From the NCBI GenBank assembly GCA_963662355.1, contig OY759361.1, positions 1 to 64,000 of the forward strand: a stretch of 64,000 bases of DNA, in the 5' to 3' direction. Positions 44,933 to 55,263 of the stretch are shown in pieces. The notes under the pieces were generated by a model. It did not search any database and was not told the DNA's origin. It was given only the letters and a program-made list of their open reading frames with translations. The DNA is from WTFY01 sp026713925. GTDB taxonomy: Bacteria > Pseudomonadota > Gammaproteobacteria > UBA4575. The stretch's first letter is position 1. The number at the start of each line of letters is the position of its first letter. The translations under genes were made by a program, and so were the position numbers.

Positions 44933-46837
44933 TTAGAGATTGTCTTCAAAGACCTCGACGTCGGACTGTTCGCGAACGGCCCCTACCAGTGCACTGAATT
45001 CCCTGCCCCCGTAATGCACGCGCTGCGACAGTTCCGAGGCCCGTACATCGTCCACCTCGTCCGGGCCGTCAAGTACCGCATGCAGTTCCAGCAGTGCGTA
45101 GCTGCCATCTCCCAGGGGCACACCAGCCACCGACGCGTGGCCTGCATCGGGGTGGGCAAGCGTGAAGGCACGGTTCATGATCCTTGCCGGAACACGGTCA
45201 TCCTCCCGGTGCAAGGCACCATAATGGACCCGTTCAAGCGAATGCCTGTCGGACAGCTCTTCCAGGCGCATGCCACCGTGCAGCTGTGCCAGCAGTTCCT
45301 CGCCCTTGGCGGCAGCCTGTTCCGCTGCCTTGCGCAGGCGCATGAATTCGCGTATTTCCCGGGAAACCTCGTCCAGGGGTCTTGGCTTGGACTCGCGGTG
45401 CTGCAAGACCCTGAAGGCAATCATATGGCCGTCTGCCACCTCGATGAGCTCACTGTTCAGGCCCCCTTCCAGAATATCGGCCGTGAAGGCGAGCGAACGG
45501 ATGTCCGGGTAGGCAAATATGCCCGCATCGCTGTCCGGAGTCAGCCAGCCCGTCTCCTGAACCTCGAGCCCGGACACTTCGGCCGCCTCGGTCAGATCAT
45601 CCGGCAATTCCACGACCAGGTTTGCCAGTTCGTCGGCTATCTCCGCAAACTGCTCCTGCGCCATCTGGCTCCTGAGTTCATCGATGATCTGCTGACGCAC
45701 GCTGGCAAAGGGTTTTTGCCCGGCTGTCTGAACCTCGATCACCTGCACGAGATGCACGCCCTGTTCGGTACGTACAGGCTGGCTGTATGCGCCGGTATCC
45801 AGGGAAAACAGCACCTTTTCCAGCTCGGTACTAGCCAGGTCGCCGCGCGCGATCAAACCGATGTCGCCCCCCTTTTCGGCAGACAGCGTATCCTGCGAGT
45901 GTTCCTGGGCGAGCCCGTCAAACGAGGCCCCGTCCCTGAGCATTTGTACCAGCCCCTCGGCCTTTCCCATGGCCCGGTCCCAGTCCTCGTCCACCGCGGT
46001 CTCAGGGTCATCCACCCTGATCAGGATTTGCCGCGTCCTGCGTAATTCATGCGTCATGTAGCGTTCGGGATGTTCATCGAACAGGATACGCGCATCCTGC
46101 GCGGTGACCTCAGCATGGGACGCCAGGGCCTCTTCTTTCAATTCGATATAGGCAAGTCGAACCTGTTCAGGTGTTCGAAGCCACTGCTTGTTTTCCTGGT
46201 AATACTCGTCAATCTGTTCCGGCGAGACGCTCACCGAATCGGGTGGAACACTGACCCGCGCATAACTGAAATCCCTGGACTGTTCCAGAAGCTTGCGAAA
46301 GCGCTGCAAGTCCGCCTGGGTCATGAACGAGGAAGACGTCAGCGAGTTCTCGAACTGCTCCATTTTTTCCTGCTCGCGAAGCTCCCCTTCAAACCGGGTC
46401 TTGTCATAGCGCTGTGTCAGCAGCAGCCGCGTATACAGTTCCGGGTCGAAGGCACCGTCGCGCTGGAACTGGGGAATTTGCCGAATGATCCGGGCCAAAC
46501 CGGCATCGCTGATGCGAAACCCTGCATCCGTGACTTCCTGGCGCAGGATTTCCGTGTTGACCATGTCCTCGATGACCTGTTTTTTGATGACGGTCTCTTC
46601 CGGATAGCGCTGCGCGTAGCTCTCTCCCAGTACGGACTGCAGCCGCTGCCTGTACTGCTGAAGCTGGTTGCTGTAGTCGGGCACCGAGATCTCCACGCCA
46701 TTGACCTCAGCGGCGGCCGGCGCTCCGCCCGCACCGAAGTATTCCTGGATGCCCCACAAGGCAAAAGAGATGATGAGCAGCCCGATAATAACGTAGGCCA
46801 CCAGGCTGCTGGCCCGGTCTCGTATTTCAATCAGCAT
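44933..46837 (-). CDS. ppiD: Periplasmic chaperone/peptidyl-prolyl isomerase PpiD
   Basis: 634 residues from MLIEIRDRASSLVAYVIIGL, the family start; an upstream frame extension is untypical. One N-terminal membrane helix (about 13-32) anchors a SurA/PpiD-like chaperone region and a parvulin domain (about 255-360, with RRTRQILIRV, KGGDIGLIARGDL and YSQPVRTEQGVHLVQV). It acts at the Sec translocon on emerging periplasmic proteins. It lies downstream of the tRNA-Val/Asp pair, as usual. Confidence 0.95.
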   Translation of the reverse strand: MLIEIRDRASSLVAYVIIGLLIISFALWGIQEYFGAGGAPAAAEVNGVEISVPDYSNQLQQYRQRLQSVLGESYAQRYPEETVIKKQVIEDMVNTEILRQEVTDAGFRISDAGLARIIRQIPQFQRDGAFDPELYTRLLLTQRYDKTRFEGELREQEKMEQFENSLTSSSFMTQADLQRFRKLLEQSRDFSYARVSVPPDSVSVSPEQIDEYYQENKQWLRTPEQVRLAYIELKEEALASHAEVTAQDARILFDEHPERYMTHELRRTRQILIRVDDPETAVDEDWDRAMGKAEGLVQMLRDGASFDGLAQEHSQDTLSAEKGGDIGLIARGDLASTELEKVLFSLDTGAYSQPVRTEQGVHLVQVIEVQTAGQKPFASVRQQIIDELRSQMAQEQFAEIADELANLVVELPDDLTEAAEVSGLEVQETGWLTPDSDAGIFAYPDIRSLAFTADILEGGLNSELIEVADGHMIAFRVLQHRESKPRPLDEVSREIREFMRLRKAAEQAAAKGEELLAQLHGGMRLEELSDRHSLERVHYGALHREDDRVPARIMNRAFTLAHPDAGHASVAGVPLGDGSYALLELHAVLDGPDEVDDVRASELSQRVHYGGREFSALVGAVREQSDVEVFEDNL

Positions 46838-47212
46838 GGTTTCTACCCTGCAGCGGTGTTCCCCGCGGTTTATCAAAATTCATGTGCCGTGCGCATTGTA
46901 AAGGTTCTGCCCGCCTGTCCGCACCCTGTTTTGCAAGTTTCTCACCAAAGCCATGCCGGGTTTGGAGTGTCGGGCACTGAATACCGTCGGGTACTGCCTG
47001 AGAAACCCAGGACAGGTCAAGGCGGAAGGCTAAGACCAGGAGGCCATGTGCCAGGGAGGGAATAGTCGTTTCGGGGAAGGGGCCTGGCCCCATGCAACCT
47101 GTCACAGTTCTGGGGCCGGACTCGTTCTTCAAATTTTTGCGGGACTTATAGCGGAAGTTGTCGTGTGGCATGCACAACCCGTCACAATGTCCGGCAGGAA
47201 CCCGTAATACTA
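46838..47212. other. Intergenic region between tRNA-Asp and ppiD, no supported gene
   Basis: 375 bp. Frames present on either strand lack ribosome-binding sites and recognisable sequence. It should hold the ppiD promoter and the end of the tRNA transcript. I find no strong terminator hairpin with a T-run after the tRNA CCA. Confidence 0.5.
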
Positions 47213-47289
47213 TGGCGGAGTGGACGGGATTCGAACCCGCGACCCCCGGCGTGACAGGCCGGTATTCTAACCAGCTGAACTACCACTCC
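47213..47289 (-). tRNA. tRNA-Asp (anticodon GTC)
   Basis: 77 nt: acceptor GGAGTGG with CCACTCC, D arm AGTTCAGCTGGTTAGAA, anticodon loop with GTC (CCTGTCACG), T-loop GGTTCGAATCC, encoded CCA. It lies downstream of tRNA-Val in the same transcript, the classic pair after hupB. Confidence 0.97.
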
Positions 47290-47303
47290 TATAGTATGGC
47301 CCT

Positions 47304-47379
47304 TGGTGGGTGCTGAGGGATTCGAACCCCCGACATCCGCCTTGTAAGGGCGACGCTCTACCAGCTGAGCTAAGCACCC
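47304..47379 (-). tRNA. tRNA-Val (anticodon TAC)
   Basis: 76 nt: acceptor GGGTGCT with AGCACCC, D arm AGCTCAGCTGGTAGAGC, anticodon loop CTTACAA (anticodon TAC), T-loop GGTTCGAATCC, encoded CCA. It begins 10 bp after the hupB stop codon. Confidence 0.97.
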
Positions 47380-47389
47380 AAAAGGCGCG

Positions 47390-47662
47390 TCAGCTTACAG
47401 CATCCCTCAGTGCTTTGCCAGCCTTGAAGGTAGGGACCTTGCTGGCAGCAATCTGGATTGCTTCGCCCGTTCGGGGGTTGTGGCCGGTGCGGGCATTTCG
47501 CTGTTTGACCTGAAAGGTTCCGAATCCGACCAGGGTCACGCTGTCTCCACGATTCAATGCTGCTGCGATGGAACTGAGGACTGCATCGACGGCACGTGCA
47601 CCCTCTGCTTTGGAAAGCTTTGCCGCATCGGATACGGCTTCAACAAGTTCACTTTTATTCAT
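47390..47662 (-). CDS. hupB: DNA-binding protein HU-beta
   Basis: 90 residues, exact family length. It starts MNKSELVEAVSDAAKLSKAE and contains LVGFGTFQVKQRNARTGHNP, the DNA-gripping arm, and ending VPTFKAGKALRDAVS. It bends and compacts DNA in the nucleoid. Order lon-hupB-tRNA-ppiD is conserved in gammaproteobacteria. Confidence 0.98.
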   Translation of the reverse strand: MNKSELVEAVSDAAKLSKAEGARAVDAVLSSIAAALNRGDSVTLVGFGTFQVKQRNARTGHNPRTGEAIQIAASKVPTFKAGKALRDAVS

Positions 47663-47880
47663 TCTTTTCAGACTCCCCTGATGTTGGCATGCAGCCCTGA
47701 GAACTGCGGTTATAATTCTTGAGCACCGAAAGCAGTTGCCCAGACCCTGTCATACGAAACTGGCTGAAAGGTTTTGGCTGAAATCGGTATGTGCTGTGCA
47801 CGTGCTGTGGCAATATAAAGATCATCGAACACCTGTTTTATACCAAGCGTCCCGGAAGCAAGTCAATAAAACGATGCATT

Positions 47881-50331
47881 TCAGTGCGCCTGGACCGGAC
47901 CGCTCTTGGACACGGACGGCTCGTGCTCGGCTTCGACAGTGCCCACAACCTGTGACTTGCCCAGGGGTTCCGGCATCTTGACCAGTGCTACCTGAAGCAC
48001 TTCGTCAATCCACTGGACCGGAATGATTTCAAGCTTTTGCTTGATGTTCTTGGGAATTTCACTCAGATCCTTTTCATTGTCTTTCGGGATCAGCACCGTC
48101 TTGATTCCCCCGCGATGAGCCGCCAGCAACTTCTCCTTGAGGCCGCCAATCGGCAGGACTTCTCCACGCAGGGTCATTTCACCCGTCATGGCCACATCGG
48201 CCCGTACCGGCACCCGGGTCAGCGCAGAAACAATCGCAGTAGTCATGGCAGTTCCTGCACTGGGTCCATCCTTTTTCACCGAGCCTTCGGGGACGTGAAT
48301 GTGAATGTCCATGGTTTCATGAAAGTCCGATTCGATGCCCAGAATGCGGGCACGGCTGCGGACTACACTGTGGGCCACCTGGATGGATTCCTGCATGACA
48401 TCCTCAAGCTGTCCCGTGCGGCTGGTTTTTCCCTTGCCGGGGATCACAACTGCCTCAATGGTAAGCAGTTCACCGCCGATTTCCGTCCAGGCCAGACCCG
48501 TTACCTGTCCGATCTGGTCATTGTCTTCCGCAAGCCCGTATCGGAAACGCTTGACGCCAAGATACCGGGACAGGCTGCGCGGTGTGACGGAGACCTTTTT
48601 CTTGTCTGCGCCCAGCACCATGGATTTCACAACCTTGCGGCAGATCTTTGAGATCTCCCGCTCGAGATTGCGCACACCAGCCTCCCGGGTGTAATACCGG
48701 ATCATGTCAAGGATGGCCGCATCACTGAACTGGATTTCATTTTCCTTCACACCATTCGCCTTGATCTGCTTGGGAACCAGGTAGCGCGTGGCGATGTTTT
48801 TCTTTTCGTCCTCGGTATAGCCGGGCAGTCGAATCACCTCCATGCGGTCCAGCAGGGGGCTGGGAATATCCAGACTGTTGGCCGTGGCAACAAACATGAC
48901 ATCCGACAGGTCGAAATCCACTTCCAGGTAATGGTCGTTGAAGGTGTGGTTCTGTTCCGGGTCCAACACTTCCAGCATGGCCGAAGCCGGATCGCCCCGG
49001 AAGTCCATGGCCATCTTGTCAATTTCATCCAGCAGAAACAGCGGATTGCGCACCCCCACTTTCGACAGGTTCTGCACGATCTTCCCGGGAAGCGAGCCAA
49101 TGTAGGTTCGCCTGTGGCCCCTGATTTCTGCTTCATCGTGCACACCCCCCAGGGACATGCGTGTAAACTTTCGGCGCGTGGCCCGGGCAATCGACTTCCC
49201 GATTGAGGTCTTGCCCACGCCGGGAGGCCCGACCAGACACAGGATCGGTCCCTTGTGCTTTTGTACTCGCTGCTGCACGGCCAGATACTCAATGATGCGC
49301 TCCTTGACCTTGTCGAGGCCGTAGTGGTCCTCTTCCAGAATGCGCTCGGCCGCCGCCAGGTCCTTGCGGACCTTGGATTTCTTTTTCCAGGGTACGCCGA
49401 CTAGCCAGTCGATATAATTGCGCACCACCGTCGCTTCCGCAGACATCGGCGACATCATTTTCAGCTTGTTCAATTCGGCCGTGGCCTTTTTCTTGCCCTC
49501 TTTTGACATGCCGACCTTCTCGATTTTGTCAGCCAGCTCCTCAATTTCATTGGGGGCTTCCTCGAGTTCCCCGAGCTCCCTCTGAATGGCCTTCATTTGC
49601 TCATTCAGGTAGTACTCGCGCTGCGACTTCTCCATCTGCTGCTTCACACGCCCGCGCAACCGTTTTTCAATCTGCAGCACGTCCAGCTCGCCCTCGATCA
49701 TTTTCACCAGATGTTCCAGCCGCTTGCGCACATCCCCGATTTCGAGGACATACTGCTTCTCGTCAAGCTTCAGGGACATGTGTGCGGCGATCGTATCGGC
49801 CAGCCGTGTCGGCTCGTCGATACCTGACAGCGAAGTCAGGACTTCCGGAGGAATCTTCTTGTTCAGCTTCACATACTGCTCGAACAGGCTGGTGACAGAA
49901 CGGGTCAGGACTTCCAGTTCGCGTTCGTCATCGGGCTCGTCGTCCGATCTCATCAGGGAAATCTGCGCCCGTAAAAATTCTCCGTCTTCCATATATATGT
50001 TCACGCCGGCACGCTCGATGCCTTCCACCAGCACCTTGATCGTGCCGTCCGGCAGTTTCAGCAGTTGCAGAATGGTCGACACCGTACCGATGTTGTGGAT
50101 CTCGTCAACACCTGGCTCATCCACTTCCGCATTTTTCTGTGCAACCAGCAGGATCTTCTTGCTGCCGGCCATGGCAGCATCCAAGGCCTTGATCGACTTT
50201 TCCCGGCCCACAAACAACGGGATCACCATGTTCGGATACACCACCACGTCGCGCAGCGGCAATACCGGCACGACTGTCTCGTCTAACTCTTCGTCTGGTG
50301 CATGTTCGTCTGGCACCTGTTCATCACTCAT
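47881..50331 (-). CDS. lon: ATP-dependent protease La (Lon)
   Basis: 816 residues. The N-terminal LON substrate domain begins VPVLPLRDVVVYPNMVIPLFVGR. The AAA+ domain has Walker A GPPGVGKTSIGKS and Walker B LFLLDEIDKM. The protease domain has the Ser in KDGPSAGTAMTTA and the Lys in LPIGGLKEKLLAAHRGG. It degrades misfolded and regulatory proteins. The C terminus has about 30 extra residues rich in Glu/Ser. It lies 170 bp downstream of clpX. Confidence 0.98.
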   Translation of the reverse strand: MSDEQVPDEHAPDEELDETVVPVLPLRDVVVYPNMVIPLFVGREKSIKALDAAMAGSKKILLVAQKNAEVDEPGVDEIHNIGTVSTILQLLKLPDGTIKVLVEGIERAGVNIYMEDGEFLRAQISLMRSDDEPDDERELEVLTRSVTSLFEQYVKLNKKIPPEVLTSLSGIDEPTRLADTIAAHMSLKLDEKQYVLEIGDVRKRLEHLVKMIEGELDVLQIEKRLRGRVKQQMEKSQREYYLNEQMKAIQRELGELEEAPNEIEELADKIEKVGMSKEGKKKATAELNKLKMMSPMSAEATVVRNYIDWLVGVPWKKKSKVRKDLAAAERILEEDHYGLDKVKERIIEYLAVQQRVQKHKGPILCLVGPPGVGKTSIGKSIARATRRKFTRMSLGGVHDEAEIRGHRRTYIGSLPGKIVQNLSKVGVRNPLFLLDEIDKMAMDFRGDPASAMLEVLDPEQNHTFNDHYLEVDFDLSDVMFVATANSLDIPSPLLDRMEVIRLPGYTEDEKKNIATRYLVPKQIKANGVKENEIQFSDAAILDMIRYYTREAGVRNLEREISKICRKVVKSMVLGADKKKVSVTPRSLSRYLGVKRFRYGLAEDNDQIGQVTGLAWTEIGGELLTIEAVVIPGKGKTSRTGQLEDVMQESIQVAHSVVRSRARILGIESDFHETMDIHIHVPEGSVKKDGPSAGTAMTTAIVSALTRVPVRADVAMTGEMTLRGEVLPIGGLKEKLLAAHRGGIKTVLIPKDNEKDLSEIPKNIKQKLEIIPVQWIDEVLQVALVKMPEPLGKSQVVGTVEAEHEPSVSKSGPVQAH

Positions 50332-50501
50332 CTCGACATACCCCTGAATAGGTGGCTGAAATTACAAATGGCCTGGTCGGGCAATCCTGTATCCCCTGAT
50401 GCGCGAACCTGACATATAACATGGGGACATTCTGGCGGAACTTCAAGTCTTACCGAGCAGGTCATGTCCAGCCCCTGCCCCGGCGCCCCCACGGGGCCCG
50501 T

Positions 50502-51782
50502 CTACTCATCCGATGCTACTTTCTCGTATTCTGAACTTTCATAGATCAGGTAAGGCTTCTCGCCGTGAATCACAGACTCATCGACCACCACCTTCCCGAT
50601 ACTGTCCTGCGAGGGCAGATCATACATCGTATCCAGCAGGACGTTCTCCAGTATGGTCCGCAGCCCCCTGGCACCGGTCTTGCGGTCCATAGCCTTGCGT
50701 GCCGTGGCATACAAGGCGTTTTCCCTAAACTCGATCTCCACACCTTCCATCTCGAACAGGCGATGATACTGCTTGGTGATGGCATTTTTCGGTTCCGTCA
50801 GGATTCTGACCAGGGCCTCCTCGTCAAGTTCATCCAGGGTTGCCACCACAGGCAGGCGCCCGACAAATTCGGGGATGAGCCCATACTTGATCAGGTCCTC
50901 TGGCTCCACGCTGTGCAGCACCTCACCGATCTTGACCGCATTTTCCTTGCTGCGCACGTCCGCAGAAAATCCGATGCCGCTTTTTTCCGTACGATCCAGG
51001 ATCACCTTGTCCAGGCCTGCGAACGCACCGCCGCAGATGAACAGGATGTTGCCGGTGTCGACCTGCAGGAATTCCTGCTGCGGGTGCTTGCGCCCTCCCT
51101 GGGGCGGAACCGATGCGATCGTGCCTTCAATCAGCTTCAGCAGGGCCTGCTGAACCCCTTCACCTGAAACATCACGGGTGATCGAGGGATTGTCGGACTT
51201 GCGTGAAATCTTGTCGATCTCGTCGATGTAAACGATTCCGGTCTGTGCCTTCTCTACATCGTAATCACACTTCTGCAGCAGCTTCTGGATGATGTTTTCA
51301 ACATCCTCTCCCACGTAGCCCGCTTCGGTCAGGGTCGTGGCATCGGCAATGGTAAACGGGACATTCAGCAACCGCGCCAGGGTTTCGGCAAGCAAGGTCT
51401 TACCCGAACCCGTCGGCCCGACCAGCAGAATATTGCTTTTTGCCAGCTCGACTACATTCTTGCTGGCATTGCGCGCATCCAGCCGCTTGTAATGGTTGTA
51501 TACGGCAACCGACAGGATCTTTTTGGCACGCTCCTGCCCGATCACGTATTCCTCAAGGATGGCATTGATTTCAGCAGGCTTCGGAAGTTTTGCACTGTCC
51601 CCCGATGCATGCTCCTGCATCTCTTCGCGGATGATGTCGTTGCACAGCTCGACACACTCGTCGCAAATGAAAACTGAGGGGCCGGCAATGAGCTTGCGCA
51701 CTTCATGCTGGCTCTTGCCGCAAAAAGAACAATACAGAAGCTTGCCGCCGTCCCGGTCCTTGGTTGTATTGTTGTCACTCAT
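50502..51782 (-). CDS. clpX: ClpX ATPase subunit of the ClpXP protease
   Basis: 426 residues. The N-terminal zinc-binding domain uses four cysteines (YCSFCGK ... ICDECVELC). Then Walker A LLVGPTGSGKTLLAETLA, Walker B IVYIDEIDKIS, the IGF loop that docks ClpP (GIGFSADV) and sensor-2 region KTGARGLRTILE. It unfolds tagged proteins, including SsrA-tagged ones, and feeds them to ClpP. Placed between clpP and lon as usual. Confidence 0.98.
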   Translation of the reverse strand: MSDNNTTKDRDGGKLLYCSFCGKSQHEVRKLIAGPSVFICDECVELCNDIIREEMQEHASGDSAKLPKPAEINAILEEYVIGQERAKKILSVAVYNHYKRLDARNASKNVVELAKSNILLVGPTGSGKTLLAETLARLLNVPFTIADATTLTEAGYVGEDVENIIQKLLQKCDYDVEKAQTGIVYIDEIDKISRKSDNPSITRDVSGEGVQQALLKLIEGTIASVPPQGGRKHPQQEFLQVDTGNILFICGGAFAGLDKVILDRTEKSGIGFSADVRSKENAVKIGEVLHSVEPEDLIKYGLIPEFVGRLPVVATLDELDEEALVRILTEPKNAITKQYHRLFEMEGVEIEFRENALYATARKAMDRKTGARGLRTILENVLLDTMYDLPSQDSIGKVVVDESVIHGEKPYLIYESSEYEKVASDE

Positions 51783-51983
51783 CGTACCGTACTGGACATC
51801 TGTAGGGTGCAGAAAGCACAGTATGCGCTTTAAGCTGCGAATGAATCAAGACTGAAATTCATCACAAACTACACGGCCTGGTTGGTCACTATACGCCTTT
51901 TTCAAAGATTATGCAGTGCCCGCCCGCCCCAAAGTTTGGCCGCCTGCCTGCCCCACAGGCCATCCCGGCGCCTTCGGGAGGCC

Positions 51984-52637
51984 CTATGCAGTGGTGTCAG
52001 GAAGCGTTTCCTTGCGCCGGTCCAGCACCTCGTCCACCAGGCCGTACTGCTGGGCCTCGACACTGTTCAGGAAATGATCCCGCTCCGTATCCTGTGCGAT
52101 GCGTTCGATAGGCTGGCCGGTATGGTGCGCAAGGACCCGGTTCAGTTCTTCGCGGACTTTCAGGATTTCCCGGGCATGGATGTCGATATCCGTGGCCTGT
52201 CCCTGAAACCCTCCGAGCGGCTGGTGGATCATGATGCGTGAATGACGCAGCGCATAGCGCTTGTTTTTCGCACCGCCTGCCAGCAGCAGCGCCCCCATGC
52301 TGGCCGCCTGGCCCACACACAGCGTGCTAATATCGGGACTGGTGAACTGCATGGTGTCGTAAATGGCCATGCCTGCACTCACCGACCCTCCGGGAGAATT
52401 GATATAGATCGAGATGTCCTTGTCAGGGTTTTCGGATTCCAGGAACAGCAACTGGGCGACCACGAGATTGGCCATCTGGTCTTCAATGGCCCCGACGATA
52501 AATATGACCCGCTCTTTCAGCAGGCGCGAATAGATGTCGTAGGCCCGTTCGCCACGCGCCGATTGCTCGACCACCATGGGCACGAGATTCAGGGCCTGCG
52601 TATTCTGGGCGCCTGCGTTTGAATTTCTTTCGCTCAT
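51984..52637 (-). CDS. clpP: ClpP protease subunit
   Basis: 217 residues from ATG 52637; a GTG one codon earlier could also start it. Catalytic Ser lies in CVGQAASMGALLL, His in SRIMIHQPLGG, and Asp in the C-terminal third. INSPGGSVSAG is the conserved oxyanion region. It forms the tetradecameric chamber with ClpX. It follows tig by 21 bp. Confidence 0.98.
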   Translation of the reverse strand: MSERNSNAGAQNTQALNLVPMVVEQSARGERAYDIYSRLLKERVIFIVGAIEDQMANLVVAQLLFLESENPDKDISIYINSPGGSVSAGMAIYDTMQFTSPDISTLCVGQAASMGALLLAGGAKNKRYALRHSRIMIHQPLGGFQGQATDIDIHAREILKVREELNRVLAHHTGQPIERIAQDTERDHFLNSVEAQQYGLVDEVLDRRKETLPDTTA

Positions 52638-52658
52638 CACGGTATCCCCTGCAAAGTT

Positions 52659-53951
52659 TTACATCTGGTCGTTGACCATTTCATCGAACGTGAAGGCACG
52701 GGGCACCTGCCGGGCCCGCTCCAGCACCCACTCGACCACCTGGTCCTCCATGACCTTCGATTCAATTCCCGCCATGGCCTGCACATTGCCCCGGTAATAC
52801 TGGACGATTTCCTCGGGGTTCGCGTAGGACGAGGCGATGGCATTGAGTTCCCGGCTGACCCGCGCGGGATCTAGCTGAATCTCGTTCTGGCGGATGATCT
52901 CCCCGATGATCAGGCCCAGGGCGGTCCTGCGCCTGGCCTGCTCCTCGAGCATATCCTGGGGCAGTTTCGAGTCCTCCTTGATCTGCATGGTCTGCATGAA
53001 CTGGTCACGGACCGCCTGCACCTCCTGCTCCAGCAAGGATGCCGGCAATTCGAATTCGTTGGACTCGAACAGGCACTTCATCACCTGGCTTTTATCGAAC
53101 GCCTTCTTGCGCTGTTCAAGCTCGCCCTTCAGGTTGCGTTCCAGCTGCTCCCTGAGCGTGTCCAGGTTGCCGTCCTGAATTCCCAGTTCCCGCACAAATT
53201 CCTCACCCGCCTCCGGCAGCTCGCCGGCTTCGACTTTTTTCACGTTCACTTCAAAGACTGCCGTCTTTTCCGCCAGTTCCGGCTGATGGTACTCTTTCGG
53301 AAAGCGCAGGGGAAAGGATTTGGCGTCGCCTTTGCACATGCCTTCCAGCTCCCGCTCGAATTCCGGCAGCAGACCGCTGTGTCCCATCACGGCCACATAG
53401 TCGTCCTGGCTGCCCCCAGGAAACGCCTCGCCGTCCAGCGTGCCCTTGAAATCAAGGGTGACCCGGTCTTCCTGTCCTGCAGCCCGGTCGATTTCCTGCC
53501 ACTGCATCCTCTGCCTGCGCAGTTTCCCGATCATGTCATCGATATCTCCGCTCGTGACCTCGGCCTGCGCCACCGTGATCTCGAAGGTGCCGGCATCCGC
53601 CAGCTCGATATCCGGAAAGACCTCGAAGGTCGCGATGAATTTCAGGTCCTGGCCATCTTCGAGGTTCACCGGCTCGATTTGCGGAGGGCCGGCCGGGCGC
53701 AGCTTTTCCTGGTCGATGGCCTCGCGGTAGCTCGAATGCATGGTGTCGGCCAGGACCTCATCGCGTGCCTGCTGCCCGAACCGCTGGCGCACCACCTTCA
53801 ACGGCACCTTGCCCGGGCGAAACCCGGGAATCTTGACTTGCCGGGACATGCCCTGCAGTTTCTTCTCGAGTTCGGACCTGATCGTCTCGCCCGGCACCTC
53901 GACCGTCATCCTGCGCCCAAGTTTTCCTGTTGTCTCCAAAGATACCTGCAT
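52659..53951 (-). CDS. tig: Trigger factor
   Basis: 430 residues. The ribosome-binding N domain includes VKIPGFRPGKVPLKVVRQRFG; the FKBP-type domain includes AGQEDRVTLDFKGTLDG and the loop EAFPGG; the helical C domain follows. It meets nascent chains at the ribosome exit tunnel and has prolyl isomerase activity. First gene of tig-clpP-clpX-lon, about 130 bp after tRNA-Leu. Confidence 0.97.
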   Translation of the reverse strand: MQVSLETTGKLGRRMTVEVPGETIRSELEKKLQGMSRQVKIPGFRPGKVPLKVVRQRFGQQARDEVLADTMHSSYREAIDQEKLRPAGPPQIEPVNLEDGQDLKFIATFEVFPDIELADAGTFEITVAQAEVTSGDIDDMIGKLRRQRMQWQEIDRAAGQEDRVTLDFKGTLDGEAFPGGSQDDYVAVMGHSGLLPEFERELEGMCKGDAKSFPLRFPKEYHQPELAEKTAVFEVNVKKVEAGELPEAGEEFVRELGIQDGNLDTLREQLERNLKGELEQRKKAFDKSQVMKCLFESNEFELPASLLEQEVQAVRDQFMQTMQIKEDSKLPQDMLEEQARRRTALGLIIGEIIRQNEIQLDPARVSRELNAIASSYANPEEIVQYYRGNVQAMAGIESKVMEDQVVEWVLERARQVPRAFTFDEMVNDQM

Positions 53952-54086
53952 CAGCCTGATCCGTTATTCAAACACCTCTAAATGGTACAAAAGCCCTGAC
54001 ATCCCTGTACGAGGCAGGGCACGTGCGGCAATATAGTGCATGCTGGCACCTGCGGGCAAGGACTTGCAGGCCTGCAAGGCAGGCAG

Positions 54087-54172
<86 letters not shown>

Positions 54173-54279
54173 TCCCTTACACCCTATCATTCTACAGACG
54201 TTACCCTGTATTATAGCCGCATCCCCGCGCACAACTGTAAAACCGGCATATCCGCCCCGAAACCGGTCTGGATTTTGGC

Positions 54280-55149
54280 ATGCATGCATTGCTCATATTC
54301 GTCCTGCTCCTTGCATCGGTTCTGATCGCAGGGGCGGCGCTGGCCTGGCCCGTGCACACCCTGCTGTCCCTGTGGTTCGAGCCAGAATTCGAAAATGTCA
54401 CGAGCCGCACGGTGCTCGGACTCGGTATCCTCGTGTTCCTGGCAGTCTTTCGCATGTCCGGCTTTCGTGCATGGCACGAGATCGGCTTCGAGGCCGACTG
54501 CCGCCGGTTCTGGGCCAATGCGGCCAAGGGCTTCGGGGCCGGAATCCTGATCATGCTACCGGTGGTCACCGGGCTGCTGCTGGTGCGCAACCGGGTGGTG
54601 GACCCGGAGTGGGACTGGTCACCAGGCAGCCTCGCCTTGCTGCTGGCCTCTGCACTCATCGCAGGGTGTATTGTAAGCCTGATCGAGGAAAGCGTGTTCC
54701 GCGGACTGCTGCTGAGCGCCATCCGGCGCAAGGGCTCCGTACTCCTGGCCGTCATCTCGACGAGCTTTTTCTATGCGCTGGTACATTTCCTGCGCCCTGG
54801 ACTGGAGCCGGATCCCGATACCCTCGACTGGACGAGCGGTTTTACCCTGCTGAGAGAAGGCCTTTCAGCCCTGTCAAGCCCGGTACAGTACCTCGACTCG
54901 TTCATTGCACTGCTTGCAGCCGGCATCCTGCTGGCAGTCATTCGGATCCGTAGCGGCGGGCTCGCGCTGTGCATCGGCATGCATGCCGGCTGGGTATTCA
55001 CCATCAAGCTCTTCAAGCGGACCACCAACTCCAATGATGCATCGGCGTTCGCGTACCTGACCGGAACCTACGATCATGTAATCGGATATCTGGCCACCGT
55101 GTGCCTGGCTGTAACCATCCTGATCTACCTGAAAATGAGGCCCGGGTAA
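54280..55149 (+). CDS. CPBP-family intramembrane metalloprotease
   Basis: 289 residues, about eight hydrophobic segments. The CPBP (Abi/CAAX-protease) motifs are in order: EESVFRGLLLSAIRR (Glu-Glu and Arg, about 145-160), FFYALVHFLRP (His) and LALCIGMHAGW (His). Such proteins cleave within membranes or process prenylated or exported peptides; some protect against bacteriocins. It lies between tRNA-Leu and the tRNA-His repeat, oriented opposite to tig, just outside the tRNA-His island. Substrate unknown. Confidence 0.85.
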   Translation: MHALLIFVLLLASVLIAGAALAWPVHTLLSLWFEPEFENVTSRTVLGLGILVFLAVFRMSGFRAWHEIGFEADCRRFWANAAKGFGAGILIMLPVVTGLLLVRNRVVDPEWDWSPGSLALLLASALIAGCIVSLIEESVFRGLLLSAIRRKGSVLLAVISTSFFYALVHFLRPGLEPDPDTLDWTSGFTLLREGLSALSSPVQYLDSFIALLAAGILLAVIRIRSGGLALCIGMHAGWVFTIKLFKRTTNSNDASAFAYLTGTYDHVIGYLATVCLAVTILIYLKMRPG

Positions 55150-55217
55150 CTCCCGGCGAGCCCTGATCCGGGCAGTACGTGGCCAGCGGGTGCGGACCGG
55201 CAAGGCACCCAGGAAGG

Positions 55218-55263
55218 ATGGGGTGAGCAATGGGGATCGAACCCACGACCACAGGAACCACAA
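55218..55263. repeat. Left att repeat: tRNA-His 3' remnant
   Basis: It matches 62561-62606 at 45 of 46 positions; the mismatch is A55229 against G62572 in the acceptor stem. It contains the T arm and anticodon arm side but lacks the D arm and 5' acceptor strand, so it is not a working tRNA. Rejoining it to the tRNA-His 5' part at 62607 would restore the presumed pre-insertion gene. Confidence 0.9.
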